Positions 9,759-16,390 of a stretch of 26,015 nt of DNA are shown one piece after another. Each line of letters begins with the position of its first letter. Positions within the stretch are counted from its first letter, which is position 1. Source of the DNA: Baffinella frigidus (taxonomy: Eukaryota > Cryptophyceae > Cryptomonadales > Baffinellaceae); the NCBI GenBank assembly GCA_026770585.1, contig MU647418.1, positions 75,878 to 101,892 of the forward strand. Direction: 5' to 3'. The notes beneath the pieces are model-generated. The model was given only the letters and a program-made list of their open reading frames with translations, did no database searches and was not told the DNA's origin. Both the position numbers and the translations under genes were made by a program.

Positions 9759-10128
9759 GCTCCAGGACCAGCCCCCGCGGCCGTGCTCACCACGGCGTTT
9801 CGGACCATCGGACCAAGAAACGTTCGTGCTGCTGCATGACGTTCATTAAAGCTCCATAAGACCCGCAAACACCATCGCATACCTTCACATGCGCGATGAG
9901 GATACCCTTTAGCCGATTTCTGCCTCGGTCCTCTGCACCGGGGGGCCTGAATGTGATCCGAAAGGAAGCATGGCTTTTCTGCAGAACCAGTTCCGGTGTC
10001 AGCCTATGTTGGGAGCTCGAAGAACCTTTAAGGACGTGAAGGACCGAAAGTTGATTGTGCCTTCACCAAAGCACCAAGTTGACGCCTACAGAAGGCCCCG
10101 TAAAGGACCTAAAGGACATAAAGGACCA

Positions 10129-10350
10129 TAGAGCGTTTGCAGTAATTGTTGTCTGTTTTGGACGTGTGGTTTCCCGGTTTTCCGGTTTTGACAGGGACTT
10201 ATAGGACGTGACAAGGATTTTAAATAGTACCAGAATTGCGCCTCTTGGTACCATTTAAAATCCTTGTCACGTCCTATAAGTCCCTTTTCAAAACCGGGAA
10301 ACCGGGAAATCGTACGTCCAAAATGGACAACAATTACCGCAAACGCTCTA
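10129..10350. mobile_element. 222-bp hairpin with arms of about 105 nt
   Basis: The left arm runs from TAGAGCGTTTGC through TTCCCGGTTTT and ACTTATAGGACGTGACAAGG to TTTTAAATAGTACCA. The right arm is its near-perfect complement and the loop is only a few bases. It has no coding capacity. Confidence 0.85.
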
Positions 10351-10414
10351 CCATCGCAGCTGGGTACATGCCAGCTTCTTACAAACCAAGAACCAAGCAC
10401 CAAGCACCTTCATA

Positions 10415-10572
10415 GAAATATCGTTCTAATTTAGGAAAGTTTCGTGGTACAATTTTTTAAACAATGCTGACTAAAACACTAAAAAACACTTGTAAACCTC
10501 TTTAGTTTTAAATTTGTACCAGTTAAGTCTGAGGCGGGCCCGTCCGGTCGTCCTAAATTAGAACGATATTTC
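10415..10572. mobile_element. 158-bp element with 22-nt perfect terminal inverted repeats
   Basis: The arms are GAAATATCGTTCTAATTTAG plus GA, and the exact complement on the right. The interior is unpaired and AT-rich. Confidence 0.75.
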
Positions 10573-10791
10573 CACTAACCTGGACGATCCCCTGAAACAA
10601 ACAGGAAGCCCCAGTAGCTGCTGTGCTGCGATCCGAAAGCAAAAAATCTTTCTGTGCAGATCCTTTCTACGGAAGGGCGTGTCGTTGGGTCATGTTGGGA
10701 GAAATTAAAACCTCAAGGACCTAAATGCACGGAACAGGGGCACACCTCGCTCACAAACAACCACCATCCGGCTGTTTGTCTGAAACCCTAC

Positions 10792-10930
10792 ACCACACTG
10801 TGGACTACGAACCTGCCATCAAAAGTCAACCTACCTGGAGACAATTAACTTAAGGATTTTTCTAATGCAAATTGGTCACGTAACACCCCGGAATCCGGGG
10901 TCAACGAAACCCTCGTAGCCCACCGAGTGG
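10792..10930. mobile_element. ACCACACGG element, diverged copy 3
   Basis: It starts ACCACACTGTGGACTACGAA and ends CGTAGCCCACCGAGTGG. The interior ATCAAAAGTCAAC and AATTGGTCACGTAAC match the two copies at 24 kb. Confidence 0.75.
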
Positions 10931-10974
10931 GTAGGCCTGGCCTATCTAGAATCGTACGGTATTCCCTAAGCCAT

Positions 10975-11610
10975 AAACCCTAAACCCTAAACCCTAAACC
11001 CTAAACCCTAAACCCTAAACCCTAAACCCTAAACCCTAAATCCTAAACCCTAAACCCTAAACCCTACACCCTGAACCATACACCCTCACACCCTAAACCC
11101 TACAATCTTAACCATGAACCATAAACGCTACACCGTAAACCATAAGCCATACACCCTACACCCTACACCCTGCACTTTACAACCTGGGTACTAACCCCTA
11201 CATCCTACACGTAAGTACTAACCCCTACATCCTACACCATTAACTATGAACCCTAAACCTTAAACCCCCTGAACACTAAACCCTAAACCATAAACCCTAA
11301 ACACTAAACCCTGAACCATAAACCCTACACCATAATCCTTAAACTCTGAGCCCTAAACCCTCAACACCCTACACTCTACACCCTACACCCTACACCCTAC
11401 ACCCTACATCCGAAACCCGAAACCCGAACCTCTGCACCTTACACCCGAAACCCGAACCACGAAACCTTACACCCTACACACAACACACAACACCCTACAC
11501 CCTGCACCTTACACCCTACACTCAACAACCAACACTCTAGACCCTAAACCACAAACGTTACACCCTACACCCTAAACCTCAAACCCTATACCCTGAACCC
11601 TAAACCGCTA
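10975..11610 (+). repeat. Long CCCTAAA array, degenerating to CCCTACA
   Basis: Perfect CCCTAAA at 10976-11038 grades into CCCTACA, CCCGAAA and AACCATAAA variants to about 11610. It is interstitial. No gene is seen around it. Confidence 0.9.
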
Positions 11611-11845
11611 GTTGTGTTGGCATTACTCACTGTCTCGCTTTCTTAGCAGGAAGCTATCCAGTATGCTCTCTGATAACTGAGAGAAGGAAGCTAGGAGGAG
11701 GAGGAGGAGGAGGAGGAGGAGGAGGAGGGGGTGGAGCGGACGAGGGCGGAGTGGAGCCATTTTTGACGCTTGAGCCATTCCGTGGCCTCCCGCACGCGCA
11801 TTGCTCCCCGTCACCTGAGAGGGAGAGATAATGAAGAGCTATTCC

Positions 11846-11969
11846 GGTAGGACTTGGTCGCTTCCGACTTGACTACTTGCCGACGTCGCGATTTTGGAAA
11901 GGTTGTAAAGGTCGTAAAAGAGTTTTAAGTGCACCGTTTCAAGTTTCGTGGTAGCAGCCAAGTCCTACC
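11846..11969. repeat. Element with 12-nt inverted ends
   Basis: GGTAGGACTTGG at 11846-11857 and CCAAGTCCTACC at 11958-11969. The interior is not self-complementary. Confidence 0.5.
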
Positions 11970-12234
11970 AGAGCAGCCCTGATCCTCCACACCGCAAGCT
12001 TCGCAGATCGCTCCATTTATTTGTGTGGTACTACTTAAGAATTGCTCGGTACAAAGACATGTTATTCACCAACGTTTCGACCGGGGGTTGGACTCGCGCT
12101 ATCAGTGGGGGGGTTAAAACGAGAGAACCTCGGGGCAGGCCAAGTTTTACTCAGGCAGAGCCGGGTAGGAGCACCGCCCCCGCTTTGCGGCCCGAAACTG
12201 CGGGTTGAAACAGCGGCGAGTGTTCCCAATCTTT

Positions 12235-12433
12235 AGGGTTGAGGCTTGAGGCTTGAGGGTTTAAGCTTGGGGGTTCAGGTTTTAGGGTTGAGGGTTGAGG
12301 GTTGAGGGTACAGGGTTTAGGGTTCAGAGTTTGGGGTTTAGGGTTTAGGGTTTAGGGTTTAGGGTTTAGGGTTTAGGGTTTAGGGTTCAGGGTTTAGGGT
12401 GTAGGGTTTAAGGTTTAGGGTTTGGGGTTTACG
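12235..12433 (-). repeat. TTTAGGG array followed by a CT microsatellite
   Basis: TTTAGGG and TTGAGGG variants end at TTTACGTACC, then (CT)n to 12464 and CCCCTCCGTCTCTCTC. The orientation is opposite to the neighbouring C-rich minisatellite. Confidence 0.85.
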
Positions 12434-12436
12434 TAC

Positions 12437-12467
<31 letters not shown>

Positions 12468-12559
12468 TCTGCCCCCCCCCCCTCCGTCTCTCTCTCTCTC
12501 TATCTCCCTCCCTCTCTACACCCCGCTGCTCCACGGCCACCGCGGGAAGTGTCTCAACT

Positions 12560-12783
12560 CTGAATCCCCCTCGGCCCTCGACCCTGAACCCCCCTCGGCC
12601 CTCGACCCTGAACCCCCCTCAACCCTCGACCCTGAACCCCCCTCAACCCTCGACCCTGAACCCCCCTCAACCCTCGACCCTGAACCCCCCTCAACCCTCG
12701 ACCCTGAACCCCCCTCAACCCTCGACCCTGAACCCCCCTCAACCCTCGACCCTGAACCCCCCTCAACCCTCGACCCTGACCCC
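12560..12783. repeat. 24-bp minisatellite, nine to ten copies
   Basis: The unit is AACCCCCCTCAACCCTCGAC plus CCTG; the first two copies have GG for AA. It reads as TLNPPQPS in one frame, but it lies directly before an acceptor (12806), so it is more likely intron. Confidence 0.85.
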
Positions 12784-12806
12784 GGAACCCTTGACGCCTT
12801 GCCCAG

Positions 12807-13054
12807 GACGACCCAGAGGAGATCGACCTCGAGAGACGGATCCTCCACCATCTCGGCGAACACAAGAGAGATTGATAATTTATTGCCAAACAACCAGCGT
12901 CAGCGCCGCACATGCTACGCATTGTGCCACTTACTGTACCCCATGTCGGCCGCTCATACGAGCATTTTTCGGGTGGATTCTAACTCCACCTCCTACGGCG
13001 AACACAACGAGGAGTACCGCCCCTTCATCGCCGCGCTCATCCTCAAGGAGAAGG
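12807..13054 (+). pseudogene. Coding exon split by a 130-bp insertion
   Basis: The acceptor CCTTGCCCAG|GAC opens a coding-like frame, DDPEEIDLERRILHHLGEH, up to 12865. It is then broken by repeat E (12866-12995) and resumes at 12996 with a 12-bp duplicated stretch, continuing NEEYRPFIAALILKEK to a donor-like G|GTGTGT (13055). With the insertion the frame stops within a few codons. Repeat E has no GT near its left end, so I do not think it is removed as an intron. The protein family is not recognised. The upstream sequence is a pyrimidine-rich minisatellite, as expected of an intron. Confidence 0.5.
12866..12995. mobile_element. Repeat E, 130 bp, with 12-bp target duplication in an exon
   Basis: The flanks CGGCGAACACAA at 12854-12865 and 12996-13007 are identical. 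The element starts GAGAGATTGATAATTTATTG and ends TTCTAACTCCACCTCCTA. It has no terminal inverted repeat and no open frame. Copies are at 13527-13656 and, inverted and partial, at 22507-22602. Confidence 0.8.
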
Positions 13055-13100
13055 GTGTGTTTGTGAGAGGGTGGTGAGGGGGGAGGATGCTGAATGTTGT

Positions 13101-13301
13101 CCCTTAAGTGACCAGTAGGCTCATACGCCCTACCGTAGGGCCCTAGGACCAGCCTAGGACCTCAGCCCCCCAAATTTGGAGGCCTGGTCACTTAAGGGCT
13201 ATCCCTTAAGTGCCCAGGCCCCCAAATTTGCAGGACAAGAGGTCCTAGGCAGGTCCTAGGGCCCTACGGTAGGGCGTATGAGCCTACTGGTCACTTAAGG
13301 G
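13101..13301. mobile_element. Two CCCTTAAGTG-family elements inserted back to back in opposite orientation
   Basis: 13101-13198 and 13203-13301 each have ends of the CCCTTAAGTG(A/C)CCAG type. The second is a near reverse complement of the first, so the pair forms one large inverted repeat of about 200 bp. Confidence 0.85.
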
Positions 13302-13304
13302 ATA

Positions 13305-13370
13305 TAGGCAAACACCACGCCGAGTACTTCGACGTCATCACCCATCTCATCTAAAAGGAGGACTGTCTTG
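13305..13370 (+). pseudogene. Diverged second copy of the LGEHNEEY exon, with an in-frame stop
   Basis: The frame reads GKHHAEYFDVITHLI, then a stop (TAA, 13352-13354), then KED. It aligns position by position with GEHNEEYRPFIAALILKEK of the exon at 12996-13054. A pair of inverted foldback elements lies directly upstream. Confidence 0.45.
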
Positions 13371-13390
13371 CCGCGCATAACAAAGCGCGC

Positions 13391-13480
13391 CACCCCCCCC
13401 TAGGACTACCATAGGGCCCTGGGCATCGGCCTACTGCAGGGTCCTAAGGGGAGGCGGTTTCTTATGAACGAGGCACCCCT
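13391..13480. mobile_element. GGGGTACCTCG-family foldback element, degenerate
   Basis: The right end GGCGGTTTCTTATGAACGAG is preserved, with the core CCATAGGGCCCTGGGCATCG. The left arm is reduced to CCACCCCCCCCTAGGA. Confidence 0.55.
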
Positions 13481-13526
13481 TTAGCCTCCCCGGAATGCAG
13501 CGTACGCCTACCTGGCTTTACTTGAA

Positions 13527-13656
13527 GAGAGATTGATAATTTATTGCCAAACAACCAGCGTCAGCGCCGCACATGCTACGCATTGTGCCACTTATCGTAC
13601 CCCGTGTCGGCCGCTCATACGAGCATTTTCCGGGTGGATTCTAACTCCACCTCCTA
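13527..13656. mobile_element. Repeat E, second copy
   Basis: It differs from 12866-12995 at only a few positions. The flanks share TACCTGG (13509-13515 and 13655-13661), but with 9-10 bp between the left one and the element, so the duplication is not clean. Confidence 0.75.
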
Positions 13657-14094
13657 CCTGGTGAGAGAGATGCCGTTATCGTGACTCGGGTGAGGGGGGG
13701 GCAACCGCTACTGTAACACCGTGAGGAGTTAGGGAGACAGGGTGGGACACCTTCACTGAGACCTGGCTTTACTCGAAAGTGAGGACACGCACCGCCCCTT
13801 GAGTACCGCACCGTCTGGCAGGGTGTGGGTTTTGAGGGTGGTGAGTGATATGTTGCCTCTCTCGTGGCAGCCAGCAGCCTGTTACCCGTCGAGGGGGGGG
13901 TGGTGGTCCTTTGGAGGGAGGTTCAGGACAGGTTCAGGAGGTGACTGAAACGGACGGGCAGAGTCTGCGACGGGCGGTTCGCGCCTCAGGGTTTCGGGGG
14001 TAGGGTAAACCCTACACCCTGAACCCTAAACGTCTCGCACGAGCCTTAGAACTTCTGCAAGACCATGGCCTTGTGAGTGAATGTTATTGGGGGG

Positions 14095-14224
14095 NNNNNN
14101 NNNNNNNNNNNNNNNNNNNNNNNNNNNNNNNNNNNNNNNNNNNNNNNNNNNNNNNNNNNNNNNNNNNNNNNNNNNNNNNNNNNNNNNNNNNNNNNNNNNN
14201 NNNNNNNNNNNNNNNNNNNNNNNN
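14095..14224. other. Assembly gap of 130 N next to a G homopolymer
   Basis: The gap is flanked by GGGG on the left and 21 G on the right, so it is probably an unresolved poly-G tract. Half of a GGGGTACCTCG-family element follows (14246-14310). Confidence 0.95.
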
Positions 14225-14779
14225 GGGGGGGGGGGGGGGGGGGGGCTCCTTATGAGCGAGGCCCCCCTGTACTGTAGGTTTCTGGCTTACTGTAGGACCC
14301 TACGATAGGCCTGTACCTGAGGGTACAGCGATCATGGACGAAGCTGTTTGTGTCAATGAGCGTCTCTCATGCATGGGTACATGTACATTTTGGACAGGAC
14401 GTCGGAGGGTGAGGTGGTGCTGTTTCTCTGTAAAGAAAGTGGGCGCGTTGCTGATTCTGAATGAAGTGTGTTGTCGTGTTCCTCACTCCGGCCGAAGGCG
14501 GTCTACAAAGAAAGGTACATGATAGAGGACCTCATTTCCTTTAAGACCTGTAAGACCTTTTCTGGTACAACGAAAGCAAAATGCTTTCTCTGCAGTCCTT
14601 TCTACGGAAGGGCGTGTCGTTGGGCTATGGTGGGCGGAATTAAAACCTCAAGGACCTAAATCGGAAACAACCTAGAGGTCAACAGGACCTGATACCGACC
14701 GAGACCAAACAACATTGAAAAGATTTTGGCACCGTGTTACCGTTGCCAAGGTCGGTAACTGGACCTCCCCAAAATTCCG

Positions 14780-15625
14780 AGCCCGAAACCCTAAACCCTA
14801 AACTCTAAACCCTAAACCCCAAACCCCAAACCCTAAACCCTAAACCTTAAACCCTTAAACCCTTAACCCTCAACCCTGTACGTCTTGTCCACGCTGATCA
14901 CGGTCCGAGCCCGAGGCCACCAGCGTCTTTTTGCGGAAGAGCCCGCCTCGGGGTGTCAAATGTTGATTGTGTACTCAAGTCAAGTTGACGAACATGTCCC
15001 CCCCTGTAGCTGATGTGCTGCACGGTACAGCGCCCCCCCCCGGGGCCCTACAGCAGGCCTAGCCCTAGCTGGGGATTTACAGTGTTCCTGTCGAGGGGGG
15101 GGCAGTTCCTTACGAGCCTTGTACCCCATGTACCTTATCTGAACCCTAAACCATAAACTCTAAACCATAAACCCTGATTCCTGAACCCTAGACCCTAAAC
15201 CAATAAAATTAAACCCTGAACCAGCAACCCTCAACCTTCAACCTTCAACCCTAAACCCGGAACCCTAAACCCGGAACCCTAAACTATAAACTATCACCAA
15301 TAAAACCTAAACTATCTACCATAAAACTCGAACCCTAAACCCTAAACCCTGAACCCCAAACCCTAAACCCTAAACCCCAAACCCCAAACCCTACACCCTA
15401 CACCCTACACCCTGAACCCTAAACCCTACAACCAACACCCAATACCCAGCACCATAAACCCTAAGCCCTAAGTCCTAAGCCCTCAACCCTCACCCCTCAC
15501 CCCTCACCCCTCACCCCTTAACCCTCAAACCTCAACCCTCAACCCCAAACCCTGAACCCTGAACCCTAAAACCTAAACACTAAACACTAGAACCTAAAAA
15601 AACCTAAAACCTGGACCCTAAACCC
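14780..15625 (+). repeat. CCCTAAA-type arrays
   Basis: 14780-14880 and 15138-15625 are CCCTAAA, CCCTCAA and CCCCAAA variants, separated by about 260 bp with a degenerate foldback element (15025-15130). No exon was confirmed between them. Confidence 0.85.
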
Positions 15626-15647
15626 TGAGGTCCTTATTCGTTGGTAA

Positions 15648-15764
15648 CCCCTGTACCTCGCTCATATGAAAACGCCCCCCCCCAGGAACCTACAGTAGGC
15701 CTATGCCTAGGGCCCTAAGGTGGTCCCAGGGGGGGGGCGTTTTCTTGTCAGCGAGGTACCCCTG
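15648..15764. mobile_element. GGGGTACCTCG-family foldback element
   Basis: It runs CCTGTACCTCGCTCAT, GAAAACGCCCCCCC, CCTACAGTAGGCCTATGCCT, GGGGGGGCGTTTTC and AGCGAGGTACCCCTGTAG. Confidence 0.75.
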
Positions 15765-16084
15765 TAGGTGACGCGACTGTGTAAAGCCACCTTTAGGTCC
15801 TTTAGGTTCTTCGAGCTCCCAACATAGGCCTTTAGGTTCTTCGAGCTCCCAACATAGGCTGGAAATTTTCTGCAGAAAAGCCATGCTTTCTTCTGCATCA
15901 CATCAAGCCCCCCGGTGAATCCGGCCATCCTACACGGGACTACGTCCCTAGAACCTGGTGTTGGTAGGAGCGGAACTCCGGCACTGTGGACAGGAGGGGA
16001 ACTCCGACGACATTGCACTCCTGGTGCATCAGCAGTAAGCTGCACGTCCCCGTACGTGTTGTCGTGTTTTGAGACTCTCTCTTA

Positions 16085-16188
16085 TATCCCTTAAGTGGCC
16101 AGTAGGCGCATACGCCCTACCGTAGGGCCCTAGGACCTGCCTAGGGCGAGTTAGGGCGAATATCCACCCTATGGCCACTTAAGGGATA
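16085..16188. mobile_element. CCCTTAAGTG-family foldback element
   Basis: The ends are TATCCCTTAAGTGGCCA and its partner TGGCCACTTAAGGGATA. The core is CGCCCTACCGTAGGGCCCTAGG. Confidence 0.85.
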
Positions 16189-16390
16189 AACACGGGCGTT
16201 GGGCGCAGCTATCAGTCACCCGATCTGAGTTCACTCACATCACAGACGCCGCTGCAACACGGAAACCCCCGCGAGAGGCGCAGCGGCCTGCCTGCGGTCC
16301 GGCCCCGAGGCGGGCCCGTCCTAGACCCGAGGCGGGCCCGTCCCACACGCGGCCCTCACGCCATCACTCCTCCGCATAAACGCCAGGCGC

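Noticed and set aside
10975-11610. A chromosome end (telomere)
   Set aside because: Arrays are interstitial, occur in both orientations across the window, are degenerate, and several are confirmed introns by phase.
12866-12995. Repeat E as an intron-generating element (introner) that is spliced out cleanly
   Set aside because: There is no GT donor at or near its left end or in the duplicated 12-mer, so no splice restoring the frame is visible.
12422-13066. 214-codon proline-rich frame with TLNPPQPS repeats
   Set aside because: The repeat is a 24-bp pyrimidine-rich minisatellite directly before an acceptor. The frame also runs through (CT)n and repeat E and differs from the coding frame of the exon at 12807.
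13825-14062. Possible plus-strand exons near 13880 (GTGGCAG|CC) and 14035-14071 (LARALELLQDHG, then GTGAGT)
   Set aside because: The donor GTGAGT is good, but I found no matching upstream or downstream exon with consistent phase, and the assembly gap follows directly.
14890-14950. Minus-strand stretch reading LFRKKTLVASGSD
   Set aside because: It is too short, with no paired splice sites, and it is surrounded by heptamer repeat.
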